DNA of 64,000 bases from Plotosus lineatus (taxonomy: Eukaryota; Chordata; Actinopteri; Siluriformes; Plotosidae). The notes under the pieces are model-generated. The model worked only from the letters and a program-made list of their open reading frames with translations. It was not told the DNA's origin and did not search any database. Shown one piece after another: positions 33,409 through 45,653 of this stretch (positions are counted from its first letter, which is position 1; every line of letters starts with the position of its first letter). Made by a program: the position numbers and the translations under genes. The stretch spans positions 9,973,580 to 10,037,579 of the forward strand of contig CM045729.1 in the NCBI GenBank assembly GCA_024760905.1, read 5' to 3'.

Positions 33409-34227
33409 ATGGCAGAACTAAATAATGTTCGTGGCATGTCTGCATTCAACCTCTCCGGCGATGCTAGTGCTGTTAGCATTCGGTGGAAAGCATGGATAGA
33501 GGAATTTGAGGCATGCGCTGATAGTAAAGCACTATTTGTTGTGGAAGGAAGGGCAGATAATCAGGCACAGAGGCATCCATTACTGCTGTATACAGCGGGA
33601 GCTGGACTTAGAAGTGTTTTCAAAACTCTGCCAGACCGGGGTGAGTCTCAAGAATATTTTAAGGCAATAACCGCTCTGAAGACACACTTGACTGTGAAAC
33701 CAAACATAATTTATCAATGCCACATCTTCAGAAAAATGAAGCAAACTGATGAAACTGTGTCACAGTATGTCACTAGATTACATGCAGCAGCTGAGGGCTG
33801 TGGTTACAATGATGTTGACGACCAAATTCGTGATCAGGTGGTGGAAAACTGCAAGTCTGACCAGTTGAGATGCAAGTTCCTGGAAAAGGGAGATGAACTT
33901 TCATTCAGCTCAATGTTGAAAATGTCTGCAACGTTTGAAGCTGTTGAAGAACAGATTAAAGAAATTAATGTAAAAGGGGGTCAATGTGAACGTGTTCAAA
34001 GAATAAAGGAACATAAATCAGTCAAATACAGTCAGAAGACAGGGCAAAACGATAATGCCTGTTTCTATTGTGGAAAAGTCGGTCACTATGGTAGAGATCC
34101 GACCTGTCCAGCAAGAGGTCAACAGTGTCAAAGGTGTAAGGGATTTGATCACTTTGCTTCAAAGTGTTACACTGACTCATCCAGAAAACCCCGCACAAAA
34201 GAAAAACGGGATAAAAAGTGGCTTTAG
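33409..34227 (+). CDS. Gypsy gag ORF (unit B)
   Basis: Intact frame from ATG at 33409. The first zinc knuckle reads CFYCGKVGHYGRDPTC and the second CQRCKGFDHFASKC. Substitutions relative to A are scattered and mostly conservative. Confidence 0.82.
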   Translation: MAELNNVRGMSAFNLSGDASAVSIRWKAWIEEFEACADSKALFVVEGRADNQAQRHPLLLYTAGAGLRSVFKTLPDRGESQEYFKAITALKTHLTVKPNIIYQCHIFRKMKQTDETVSQYVTRLHAAAEGCGYNDVDDQIRDQVVENCKSDQLRCKFLEKGDELSFSSMLKMSATFEAVEEQIKEINVKGGQCERVQRIKEHKSVKYSQKTGQNDNACFYCGKVGHYGRDPTCPARGQQCQRCKGFDHFASKCYTDSSRKPRTKEKRDKKWL

Positions 34228-34948
34228 TAACAGGAAAAATGGTAGGAAACCACATGGCCGCAGCAATGTAAAGCACTTGGAGGCTGAGAAGGTGAATAGT
34301 GATAGTGAAGAGCAGGAAAGTGAAAGGTATGCTTTCTGCATGAGAAGTAATGTGCACAGAATGAACAGAGTGAGGAGTGATAGCAGTGAAGTCATTCCCG
34401 TGTCAGTGGGTGGAGTTGATATGGACATTATTGTTGACTCTGGCAACAATAGCAACATCATCGACCGTGATTTGTGGAACTACCTGAAGTTGAAGAGAAT
34501 CAAATGTGTGTCGAAGAAAGGAGGTAGGCAGTTGTTTCCATATGCCAGTTCAACACCACTGAAAACCCTGGGAACATTCAATGCAGAAATTGTAGCTGGG
34601 AATTACAGGGCAGATGCTTGGTTCACTGTGATAGATGGCAGTGCAGAACCAATTCTCAGCAAGGAAACCGCTATGAAACTTGGCGCACTAAAGATTGGAC
34701 TGAATATCAACTCAGTGCGGTCTTTTCCAGAGATTCCCAACTGTCTGAACAAGTACCCTGATGTATTCCATGGACGAGGAAAAATGAAAAGTAGGCAGAT
34801 CAAGCTTAAAATTAATCCTGAAATAAAGCCGATCGCTCAACCAATGCAACGCGTCCCGTTTGAGCTGCGTGAAAAGGTCAAAGCCAAAGTCCAAGAGCTC
34901 ATTGCAAAAGACATCATTGAGCCAGTTGAAGAACCTATACTACTATAG
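34055..34948 (+). CDS. Gypsy protease and truncated RT start (unit B)
   Basis: The protease VDSGNNSNIIDRDLW is present. Unlike A, it keeps a short SVRSFPEIP segment before NCLNKYPDVFHGRGKMKSRQ, so A lost about 12 bases. It ends at the RT deletion. Confidence 0.8.
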   Translation: MPVSIVEKSVTMVEIRPVQQEVNSVKGVRDLITLLQSVTLTHPENPAQKKNGIKSGFSNRKNGRKPHGRSNVKHLEAEKVNSDSEEQESERYAFCMRSNVHRMNRVRSDSSEVIPVSVGGVDMDIIVDSGNNSNIIDRDLWNYLKLKRIKCVSKKGGRQLFPYASSTPLKTLGTFNAEIVAGNYRADAWFTVIDGSAEPILSKETAMKLGALKIGLNINSVRSFPEIPNCLNKYPDVFHGRGKMKSRQIKLKINPEIKPIAQPMQRVPFELREKVKAKVQELIAKDIIEPVEEPILL

Positions 34949-35428
34949 AGTAACCGCGAAGACCAAAGTCATAGCAGACGCCAGTCCTGTTGGTCTCGGA
35001 GCGGTCCTGGCACAAAAACGAACCGATGCAAATTGGTGAATCATCTCATATGCAAGTCGTTCACTCAGCAATATAGAACGCAGGTATTCACAGACTGAAA
35101 AAGCTCTCGCCTTAGTTTGGGCACGTGAGAAGTTTCATCCATACATATACGGGATATCTTTTGAGCTGGTCACTGACCACAAGCCTTTACTCTACTCCTC
35201 ACCAAAATCGAAACCTTGCGCTAGGATAAAGCGTTGGGTCCTGCGTCTGCAACAGTACGACTTCAAAGTTGTGTATGCACCAGGGAAGAGCAACATTGCT
35301 GATCCACTGTCCAGATTGTTGAAGGAACGGTTTGTGAAACCTCTAGCCATTTCATGTAGTGCTGAAAAGTATGTGAGGTTTGTTGCAGTGAACGCAACGC
35401 CTCAGGCTGTTACGATGAGCTGGAAATT

Positions 35429-36385
35429 GTGCGACAGTGTATCGATTCTGGTGATTGGAATCATTGTGAATTGAAGCAGTCTGTGATTGTGAGTTCAGAA
35501 TTGTGTTGTGGAGGGAAGATGGTGCTGCGAGGTCGTCGCATAGTAATTCCCAAGTGTTTGAGACCCAGAGTCTTGTCACGAGCACATGAAGGGCATCTTG
35601 GTGTTGTGGGCACGAAACAGAATTTGAGATCTGAAGTGTGGTGGCCGAACATGGATAAGGAGGTGGAAAAGTTCTGTAAAACATGTCATGGTTGTCAGTT
35701 GGTAAGCAAGCCAAGTCCTCCAGAACCGATTCAGACCACAGTGCTCCCTTCAAAGCCTTGGGAGAACTTAGCAATGGATTTCTTGTGGCCATTACCTTCA
35801 GGTGAATCAATCCTAGTTGTTATTGACTATTACAGTCGATCTTATGAATACAAGGTCATGCAATCAACCACTGCACAGAAAACTGTAGATGCTCTCAAAA
35901 GCATGTTCTCCAGACATGGGTTACCGGCATCAATCCACTCCGACAACGGTCCTCGGTTTATATCAGAGACAATGAGAGACTATCTCAGGGACAATGGCAT
36001 TGAACACCATCGTGTCATCCCTCGTTGGGCTCAAACGAATGGAGAGGTGGAGAGACAAAATCAGTCTCTTGTGAAGAGATTGAAGATTGCTCATGCAACA
36101 AAACAGAACTGGAAAGATGCATTGCAGGTATATGTCACTCAGTACCGGGCAACGCCTCACACTGTGACGGGGAGAAGCTCAGCGGAACTATTGTTTGGAA
36201 GGAAGATGAGAACAAAGTTGCCTGTTCTCATTCCTGAATCTGTCGACTACGAGGTTCGTGATCGAGATGCTGAAAAGAAAGGACTGTCAAAGTTATATGC
36301 AGATGAAAAACGCCATGCCGTCCACTCCCAGATCGTCCCAGGAGTACACCCTGAACAGCTCACCAGGACATCACAGAGCCATTAA
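35429..36385 (+). CDS. Gypsy integrase (unit B)
   Basis: Open for 318 codons. HHCC zinc module (AHEGHLGVVGTKQ, CKTCHGCQ), catalytic D in MDFLWPLPSG, D in IHSDNGPRF and E in NGEVERQNQ, then YRATPHTVTGRSSAELLFGR and a basic tail. The first codons before CGGKMVLRGRRIVIPK belong to the linker after RNase H. The last about 20 residues run into non-element sequence. Confidence 0.82.
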   Translation: MRQCIDSGDWNHCELKQSVIVSSELCCGGKMVLRGRRIVIPKCLRPRVLSRAHEGHLGVVGTKQNLRSEVWWPNMDKEVEKFCKTCHGCQLVSKPSPPEPIQTTVLPSKPWENLAMDFLWPLPSGESILVVIDYYSRSYEYKVMQSTTAQKTVDALKSMFSRHGLPASIHSDNGPRFISETMRDYLRDNGIEHHRVIPRWAQTNGEVERQNQSLVKRLKIAHATKQNWKDALQVYVTQYRATPHTVTGRSSAELLFGRKMRTKLPVLIPESVDYEVRDRDAEKKGLSKLYADEKRHAVHSQIVPGVHPEQLTRTSQSH

Positions 36386-36816
36386 AAACATATATAAATA
36401 TACAATGAATACCATCTTTAATTTCCAATTTGTGTAAAAAAAATCCTCAATTTTTAGTCCATTGTTCGAGATCAGTTTTTAATATGACTGTGTCCTTCCG
36501 CTTGGGTGATGTCACGGGGTCCAGGAAATGACCTGGATGGCGGTGGCTGCTGCGTTCTTTATGATGGAGGCTGGGTGGTTGAGGCGCGCCTCCAGCTGAG
36601 GCAGATTGCGGATTAGTCGTGTACGGGCGTTTGGGGCATGGGCCAGACAGGTGAGTGCACGGAGAGCATTAGCACTCGATGCTATGTCCTCACTATCCAC
36701 CAAACGCAGCAGAGGAGGAATAGCACCGGCTTCCAGAGCCTGATATTTACCTGCACAACATATACACAGGAAATGATCAAACAGGTCTCTTCCAGCTCAG
36801 AGACATGAAAGAGAGC

Positions 36817-36819
<3 letters not shown>

Positions 36820-36899
<80 letters not shown>
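36820..36899. repeat. (TG)n microsatellite in last RSPH14 intron (unit B)
   Basis: A pure run of about 40 TG units in an intron of 152 bases. On the gene strand the donor GTCCAC passes straight into CA repeats. Confidence 0.92.
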
Positions 36900-36900
<1 letters not shown>

Positions 36901-37278
36901 ACCTCGGGTAATGACTGTGATGTACATCAGGGTTCCTGCAGCATTGGCTCTGACCTCTTTGTCTTCATCAGAGAGTAGCTTTACCAACACGGGGACAACG
37001 TTCTCCTCGCACACCTTCACCTTCCCCTCAGTGGGGACACTGAACAAGGAACAATCGTTAAAAGAGGATGAGAAGAAGACAGTTTTAAAAGGGAGTAAAA
37101 TAAAGGAGTGGAGAGATGGATGAGAAGTGGAGGAGAAGAAGAGGATAAAAGAAAAGAGAGATTAAAAAGAAAGACAGAGAGAGACAGTGAGAATGCGAGA
37201 GAGATTGCATGTGTGAGGGAGTGAGAGAAAGACACGGAGATACAGCGAAAGATGTATATAAAGAAAGAAAGAAAGAGG

Positions 37279-37835
<557 letters not shown>

Positions 37836-38012
37836 CTAGAAAAAGAGGTGTGTCAGTGGTGGGTGGAGCTCACCTGACAACCATCATAGCAGAGGAGGCA
37901 GCGCGGCGGATGGGTGTAGACAGGTGCTGTAGCTGCCTCTTCAGGATCGGCACAACGTCACTGGCCAGCCAGTACGCGCGTCCTGTCTGACACAGGAGCG
38001 CAGCGTATACAG

Positions 38013-39784
38013 CGGGGGTCGCCAACCCGCGGCTCTAGAGCCGCATGCGGCTCTTTAGCGCTGCCCTAGTGGCTCCCTGGAGCTTTTTCAAAAATGTTTG
38101 AAAATGGAAAAAGATGGGGGAGGGAAATATATTTTTTGTTTTAATATGGTTTCTGTAGGAGGACAAACATGACACAAACATTCTTAACGTTTTCCAATGC
38201 TGTAAAAATGTGTAGAATAAATATTACATTTCAACATTTCTGTCAACGAAGATTTGCGTCATAGCCTGCGACACACGTTTCTATCAGCAGGGCGGGATGC
38301 CAGGCGGGGAAACACTGCACTGCAAATGCTGGAAGCTGTTTTGTCATTCGAGCGCAAGCTGACTGTCTTTGCCAGAGATGTACAGCGAGGCACGCTCTCC
38401 CACTTCCCCTCCCTGAGAGAATTCAAAGAAGCCCATCACGATCACACACTCAACAGTGATTATTTACAAGGTGCGATCGTTGAAATGCAAACTGCATTTG
38501 GGAGCAGATTTTGCGAGTTCCGAAAGGAAAAAATGACACTGTCTTTCCCTGTCACACCCCTGGAGATTGACCCGTCCTTGTTGAGCACATTTCCAGGAGT
38601 AAATCAAGCTGACCTTGAAATGGAAATGGCTGATATAGCCGACAAAGATTTATGGGTGTCCAAATTCAAACGTCTGACAGCCGAGCTTGAAGACGTCACT
38701 CGCCAGAAAGCCCAGCTTGCCCAAAGCCACAAATGGAGCGAAATTGAAAGCCTCCCAACACCCGAGAAACTTGTCTATGACACATGGAATGCTCTTCCTG
38801 ACAGTTATAGGAACATGAAGACATATGCATTTGGAGTATTATCCATCTTTGGATCAACATACCTGTGCGAGCAGATTTTCTCAAACATGAACTACATCAA
38901 ATCAAAATATCGCACCCGCCTCACAGATGAGAGCTTTTGCAGTCCTGTGTCAAGATTAAAGTTACATCTTACATGCCCGATGTTGAGAAGCTGACCAGTG
39001 ATGTCCGAAAACAGAAGTCACATTAAACGGGGAAGAACACAATCCTGTCATAGGCACATATTTCGTAACAAAGTGGCTGTTTTTATAAAGTGATTTCTGA
39101 TTTTCGTCAGTATATATTTGGAATGACACTTAGGGATATTATTGTGTTTTGTTGCTCAGGTCCCAGGATAGCTGCGTTGGTTGCGTGTCAAAAGAGAAGA
39201 GGATGCTGCTGCGTTTTACCCTTGCACTGACTTGCTTAGCATTTGCACAGAAATCAAACTTAAACTGTATTAATTTGATTTTATATACTTTACCTTTTCA
39301 AAAGGCTGCTGTTTTATTTTTATAAATGCAGGCTGCGTTTTATTGCACTCTGTTTGTTGCCCAGATAAGGGGCACGTTATGCACGTTCCATTTTGTTGTC
39401 AAAATAAAAATGACCTCAAAAATCGGATTTCTTTATTGTATTTCTTTAATTTCATCAAAGCAATGAAACATAATTCATTAATATTGTAATGAAGTTAAAC
39501 TCGAGGTGGCATCGTACAACAGAGTAGTCACGTGGTGCGTCATTCTCTACAGGATGCGCTGCAGGGAAAATAAACATTTAATCATGAAGGCTCATTATGT
39601 ATTTGTAGCCAACTTAGTCATTTTGATAGTAGGCTAATATAGCTAATATAGATACATACAGCATGTGTTGCCTTCATTATAAGGCTTATATAAGGCTTTT
39701 AATTTTTTGAGGCTCCAGACATATTTGTTTTTTGTTTTTTTGGTCCAATATGGCTCTTTCAACATTTTGGGTTGCCGACCCCTG
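38013..39784 (+). mobile_element. hAT transposon in an RSPH14 exon (unit B)
   Basis: Left end CGGGGGTCGCCAACCC, right end GGGTTGCCGACCCCTG (complement CAGGGGTCGGCAACCC), flanked by GTATACAG at 38005-38012 and 39785-39792. At 1.77 kb it is shorter than autonomous hAT elements and codes only for a transposase C-terminal part. Confidence 0.88.
38326..38994 (+). CDS. hAT transposase C-terminal fragment (unit B)
   Basis: Open from at least 38254; the first ATG is at 38326, giving about 222 residues to the stop at 38992-38994. YLCEQIFSNMNYIKSKYRTR then LTDESFCSPV is the hAT dimerisation region as found in the Charlie/GTF2IRD2/ZBED-like group. The zinc-finger BED domain and the first catalytic residues are absent, so it is a remnant. 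The same frame is open in C, and frame-broken in the noisy A copy. Confidence 0.78.
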   Translation: MLEAVLSFERKLTVFARDVQRGTLSHFPSLREFKEAHHDHTLNSDYLQGAIVEMQTAFGSRFCEFRKEKMTLSFPVTPLEIDPSLLSTFPGVNQADLEMEMADIADKDLWVSKFKRLTAELEDVTRQKAQLAQSHKWSEIESLPTPEKLVYDTWNALPDSYRNMKTYAFGVLSIFGSTYLCEQIFSNMNYIKSKYRTRLTDESFCSPVSRLKLHLTCPMLRS

Positions 39785-40257
39785 GTATACAGGATAAGCT
39801 CCCTGATGTCCTTGTACTTCGTCGGGATCTTCATCACAAGCTTCGGCACCAGACCAAGAGACACCATACACTCCACAGCCGTCGGAATCTCCGACATCAT
39901 CTTTAACACACGGTGCACGTTCACACGGCAGGCGATCTCCGGCTCATCCAGAAGCTCCAGCAGAGGCTTGAGGGCATTGCACCGTAGAACCGCGTCCCTG
40001 CACACGGATATCTCAGATAAACACTGGAAATGGGTACCCATGACTCATCGCAGTGTCTCCATGTCTCAAGTGCGTTAATGATAAGATGTTTGGAGCGACT
40101 CACCTCCCCACGCTGTGTCTCACCAGCTGATGAAGCACTTCAGTTGTTTTAGTCCTCACCAAGACGTCGTCGTCCTTCAGCCACACCGGCAGTCTTTCTA
40201 AACAACCTGAAAACCATCCAAGGAAGAAATCAACGCAAGGTCACACCTCGTCAATTC

Positions 40258-40420
40258 CGTAAGGCATTTGGCAGACACCCTTATCCACAGCAACTTACAA
40301 CTGAGGGTTAAGGGCCTTGCTCAAGGGCCAAACACTGCCAGCATGTTGCTGCTGGGATTGAACCCCAACCATTGGAACCTTTGGATCAGTAACCCAGAAC
40401 CTTAACCTTTGTGCCACCAA
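40258..40420 (-). mobile_element. tRNA-derived SINE, GGCATTTGGCAGAC type (unit B)
   Basis: Counterpart of 19437-19600. It reads GGGATTGAACCCCAACC where A has GGGACTTGAACCCC. Confidence 0.63.
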
Positions 40421-40452
40421 ATTCACCATGAAGTTTTTACCATAAAACTAAG

Positions 40453-40595
40453 GTCAGGGGTTCAAGCCCCGCTATCACCGGGTTTTCACTGCTGTCCCCC
40501 CAGTGCAGCTAAATGGGTTATCAAAGGCCGGCCATGTCTCTGACTGTTTATGGATTTTCATGTAAGAGAACCATTGGTTCGTGACTATTAACCCT
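40453..40595 (+). mobile_element. RTE-tail SINE family, partial (unit B)
   Basis: Counterpart of 19629-19770. Box-B-like GGGGTTCAAGCCCC kept; no RTE tail. Confidence 0.63.
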
Positions 40596-41027
40596 GAGAT
40601 CGCAAGTTTGAATCCAGGTTAATCCACAGCTGCCTGTGACAGCGAGACCTTGGGAGCCAACTGGCTGAGCTCTCATGGGAGGGAGGGACAGCATACACTC
40701 ACTTCACTGTCACTCAGAGCGATCTCCAGCCAATCGTAGGCGTCTGTGAACTCATTCATTAGAGGGGTCGAATAGCGCTTTCCCTCTGAGTGTGTTGGAC
40801 CGCAACTGAAATACTCAGCACAACAGTTCAAACAGAGGCAGGTGGTTAGCATTGTATATCACGGAGGGGGTGTGCGCATGCTTTCACCCCTCCCTGGTCG
40901 ATGATAGGGAAGGCAATACCTGATGGGTGGGAATTGGATACGAATAAATTAGGGAGCAAAATGGGGGTGAAATCAAAATAGGATCATCACTGACATTCTC
41001 TAAAAGTATGTTCCTCATTCCTTCATT

Positions 41028-41288
41028 TTCTAACCAGCTTAACAGTAATAAGGGCAACAGAGAGGCTGGCCACCACAGGGCCAACACACACACCGAGGGG
41101 TAATTTGGAACCACCAATTAGACAACTGTGCATATTTTTGGAAAGCAGAAAGACACTGGACAATCTGGAAGAAACCCATGCAAGCATGGGAAGAACATGC
41201 AAACACCACGCAGAAACGCCCCGAGCCCAAGAGGCAAACCCAGGACATTCTTGCTGTGAGGTGGACATGCTGACCACTGCTGTGCTGC
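41028..41288 (-). mobile_element. tRNA-derived SINE, pair copy 1 (unit B)
   Basis: Counterpart of 20205-20465, near identical. Confidence 0.6.
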
Positions 41289-41300
41289 CTATTTTAGCCT

Positions 41301-41613
41301 TAAGTTGCTGAATCCTATTCGGGTTGCGGATCGATCTCAGCACACACTTGGCCAAGATCGGGTACACCCTGAATAGCTCACCAGACCATCACAGAGCCAA
41401 CAGATACACAACCACTGACACTCACACTCACACCCCGGGGCAATCTGGAACAGAGAGTTAGCCTAATGTGCATGTCTTTGGACTTTGGGAGGAAACCAGA
41501 GTACCCAGAGGAAACCCACACAAGCACAGGAAGTCCAAACTCCTCAAAGTCTCGGGACTTGAACCCCAGGACCTTCTGGCTTTGAGACAGATGTGCTGAT
41601 CATTATGCCGTCA
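41301..41613 (-). mobile_element. tRNA-derived SINE, pair copy 2 (unit B)
   Basis: Counterpart of 20478-20790, near identical. Confidence 0.6.
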
Positions 41614-41617
41614 CCTC

Positions 41618-43114
41618 CAGTCGTGTTCAGAATAATCGCAGTGTGATTAAAAAGTGAAAAAAGCTAAAATGCTGATAATCGCTTTTATTTCCCTCCATGC
41701 ACACAAATGCATCGGGACCACGACACTTTCGATTCCAAATCAAAACATGAAGAAAAATACATCAAATTTGTGTTTATTCCTTTAAGGAAACTGAAGAAGT
41801 GAATATAAGACTGTTAAAAAATATCAGTGTCTGTTTCTTCTCTACAAACTCAAACCTTCAGTGTATAAACTGAAAAATGGTTTAAGTTTTTTTTTGAATC
41901 CTGAACTAATTTTAATTTGTATAAACAGTTTCTGAGCGCTGCTGCACATCTGGGTTGTGGAGTCACCAACTTCTGTTACCTGTGAGCAGGTGTTCCAGCC
42001 CAGGATGACCAGACCGCATTCTTCTGGATTTCTTGGTTTTGCCTCAGAAGCTGCAGTTCTGATGTCAATCCACAAATTTTCTTTTGGATGAAGGTCTGGG
42101 GTTCATACAGCATCAGTCTTGTTGCTCTGGATCCGAGATGTTTCCGTTTACTGGTGTGTTTGGGGTCATTGTCCTGTTGGAGCAGATTTCAAGAGCATTT
42201 CCTGTTCACCATGAGGCAGTACGACCTCTTCAGGTGTTCTGATGGATTCAAACTGATCCATGATCCCTGGGATGTGATAAATAGGCCCGACACCGTAGTA
42301 TGAGAAACATCCCCATATCACGGTGCTGGTGCCACCAGGCTTCACTGTCCTCATAGTGTACTGTGGCTTGAATTCAGTGCTTGGTGTCATCTAGGGGCCA
42401 CGAGGACCAAAAAGAATAATCTTACTTTCATCAGTCCACAGAATGTCGCTCCGGTTCTCTTTATTCCAGTCAATGTGCTCTTTGGTGAATTGGAACCTCT
42501 TCACGTCTTTTTCAGCAGTGGGGCGTTGCGGGGCTTCCTGCCGATAGCTGGATTTCACATAGGCGATTTCTAACTGTAACAGGACTCACAGGTCATTTTA
42601 GACCTTCTCTGATCTTCCTGGAGCTGATTGGTCGCTGAGTCATTGCCATTTTAGTTCTTTTATCCATTCAAATGTTTTTTCTTCCACAGCTTTCAGGGTT
42701 TGGTGCCATTTTAAATAATTTGGATCACTTTATCTGAGCAGCCGAACATTCTCTGCTCTTTAAGTTTTCATCTCTCCAATCAACTTTTTAATCAAGGTCC
42801 GCTGTTCTTCTGAACAATGTCTTATGAACAATGTCTGGAACGACCCATTTTGCTCAGAATTTCTGAGAGGAATGTTTATAACCAGCAGGTACATTTCCCG
42901 CCTTCCGTCCTGAAATAATGACAATGATTGGCTCCTGTTTTTTAAAGAATGAATGACATCACCGATTGAACTCCATACTGATATTATTTTGAACACGCCC
43001 CTTTCAATTAGTGATTCAATTACACATAATCAGCAGCATGCGGGTCAGGACTGTTGGTTCTGTTGGATTCTATTACTCTACTACACCTGACTGATATTAT
43101 TTTGAACACGACTG
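41618..43114 (-). mobile_element. Decayed Tc1/mariner transposon (unit B)
   Basis: Same terminal repeats and transposase fragments as 20795-22294. B has a shorter T tract near 42506 (TCTTTTTCAGC) and GGGGCG where A and C have GGGACG. Confidence 0.82.
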
Positions 43115-43505
43115 TAGTTCATTACGAAGAAACTCTTCTGAATGATGTCACAGCTTTATGTTTGTCTGTTATAACGCACTGACACTGGAGACTCCTTCCA
43201 TTATTCGGAAGAAGAGTCGATATTCCATTCCAGAGACTCCTTCCATTATTCGGCACCAGAAAAGTAGATATTGATGCTCGATTGTTTTCTCAGACACCTG
43301 CTAAAGTAGAAAGAGCTGCATTGAGCTGCATTCTCATTTTCAGTGTCGTGTGAAAAGAGTGTGGTGACATGCAATGCAATCACTGGGGTGCGTCTGCACA
43401 ATTTAAATCAAGAGGAAAAAAAAACAGAGAAAAATAACATGCAATTTAATAACATCCTGTTCTATTTTTATATTAAATCTAATTAAAATACATTACTGAT
43501 CACAG

Positions 43506-43687
43506 GGCAGTGGAAGCTGGTGGTAATTTGCTGGATCACTCATCCCAAGGTTGGGGGTTCAAGCCCCACTCGCCACGGGTTGTCACTGTCCCCCAGTGCA
43601 GATAACTGGGTTATCAAAGGCCGACCATGTCACTCACTGTCTCTGGTGAGAGGTTCATGTAAAAGAACCATTGCTGACTTTTAATCA
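43506..43687 (+). mobile_element. RTE-tail SINE family, 3'-truncated (unit B)
   Basis: Counterpart of 22686-22866. It has one C fewer in the CCCC run before AGTGCAGATAAC. Confidence 0.66.
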
Positions 43688-43909
43688 TTTTAATCCACAT
43701 ATTACACAGGCATCATCTACTGGTCTTTTTTCTTCCGTCTACACCCAGCGTGTCCTCAGATTCCTGTTTTTGGTGAATAGCACTACAGTTAGAGAACCTG
43801 ATGTGAGATTACTACAACCTCTTGAGATACTTTTGTGCTCACCATGCTGGGAAACAGTGATTATTGGAGAACTTTCAGTCTGCAGATTTTATAAGCTGCT
43901 TTCGCCTTA

Positions 43910-44180
43910 TTAAGGTTGCGGGGAGGCTGACGCCCATCTCAGCCAACTCCGGGCGAACCATTCGTCAAAACATTACAGAACATTATGGAATCACGAATCA
44001 GCCAACTGTGCATGTTTTTGGACTGTGGGAGGAAACCGGAGTAACTGGAGGAAACCAAGCACAGGAACAACATGCAAACTCCACACAGAAACACTGATGT
44101 TGTTCCCGGGAATCAAACCCAGGCCCTTCCTGCTGTGAGGTGGATATATTAATCACTGCACCACCACGCTGCCCTCCCAA
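43910..44180 (-). mobile_element. tRNA-derived SINE (unit B)
   Basis: Counterpart of 23090-23360. The adjacent low-complexity tract is ATT-rich here, whereas in A it starts with CTT repeats. Confidence 0.66.
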
Positions 44181-44521
44181 ATTATTATTATCATTATTAT
44201 TATTATTATAATTATTATTATTATTATTATTATTGTTATTTATTTATTTTTTATTTTGTTTTTGTTTGCATTAAACAGTCTCTAAGATCAATAAGTTTAA
44301 AACACTGTCCCATTTGCCAAGCCACTTAATAATGTAGAGAGGCAATGATCACAGGGAGGCTGGAGCCTATCTCACCCCGCACTAAACGGGGTACCCAAGT
44401 CCATCACAGAGAGAAGCTGAAACTTCAAAGTCAGAAATGTAAACTTGGCTCCATCTGCTGTATGATTTGAAACAATGCAAGGATTTTGACATTTTTTTTC
44501 GTTTCAGATTTTGGAGGAGAT

Positions 44522-44563
<42 letters not shown>

Positions 44564-44882
44564 TGTACATGTTGAAAGACTGAATTTCTCAGGAACACAC
44601 TTTGTCAATTTCTGAACCACTCACTCCTACACTTGGTGAAGGTGAAGCTCACCATGAACATTTCGCAATGTAAAATCCAATAGATGATTCCTGTGTATTT
44701 TTTCTTTTAATCATTTTAATAATTTTAATTCCATCCTGTAGTTTATTTGTTTGTGGAAGTCCTGAAAGCCAAGGTTGTGGAAAAAGTCTGCTGGAGACAT
44801 TTTACTTTAATATCACATGATTTTAATTTAACAAATCTTTATTTCAACAGAACATTTCATTATTTTATATTATTTTGAGAAC
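44181..44882. other. Intergenic interval before unit C TRIM
   Basis: ATT/T-rich tract, a SINE fragment (about 44355-44410), a TG run at 44522-44560, then AT-rich DNA. No gene recognised. Confidence 0.55.
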
Positions 44883-45096
44883 TCTGAATAAAATTCTGTC
44901 GATATTTCCAGTTTTTATTTTCGTTCGATTTCACAGACGAAGTGAGTCGGAATGACGTCATAAAACTTCAAAAACGTTTCACAATGAAGTGTTCAGTGCT
45001 TTTTGTAAAACAAACATTCACAAAGAATAAACTTTTAATCTTCAATATTTCATTCACTGAAATAAAACAAAACCAGCTCCGACTGATCTGATTCGT

Positions 45097-45620
45097 TTAC
45101 AGAGACTGAAGTGGGCGGAGCTTTAGAGGAGATTCTTCACCACGAACACAGAGGAATGGCAGTAATGTATCAGTGAATGTGTGTGTGAAAGTGTGGATGT
45201 GTTTGTTAGTGAGCGGGTCGGAGAAGGACAGTTTTCCTCTGTCCCAGTCCAACTGGACTCTGATCCTCTGGAGTTTCTGTGATACTGAGAGGAGAGTCCC
45301 TGTCTGTGGTGGAGAAACTGCTGCATATTTACCATCATAATACCGCACATACCAGATTCCACTGCTGGAGAATATCCTCCCCTTCCTCTGAGCTGATTCT
45401 CTCATCACACCCACAAACCACCCTGTACAGTCTCCAACATCAACATCCCAGCAGTGAGTCCCTGAGTTAAAACTCTCAGAGCCCAGAATACAGAAATTAC
45501 AATTAAATCTCTCTGGATTATCAGGAAGTTTCTGTTTCTCTTTCCTGAATCTCACACTGGTCAGATCATCAGATACAATGAGTTTAGGATGAGCGGTGTT
45601 GGGGTCCAGAGTTACAGGTA

Positions 45621-45653
<33 letters not shown>

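Larger units (their letters stand above)
33343..36335 (+). mobile_element. Ty3/gypsy element, RT-deleted (unit B, best preserved)
   Basis: Begins with TTGGCGACGAGGATAA at 33343. Gag and integrase are open. The RT core is missing at the same join as in A (PVEEPILL into RNase H), and the RNase H frame has a stop where TGG TGA AT replaces TGG CAA AT (about 35036). No 3' LTR was found before the RSPH14 relic. Confidence 0.85.

Noticed and set aside
38254..38325. Extension of the hAT ORF upstream of its first ATG
   Set aside because: The frame is open but would need a non-ATG start. It is more likely the remnant of a longer transposase that lost its 5' part.
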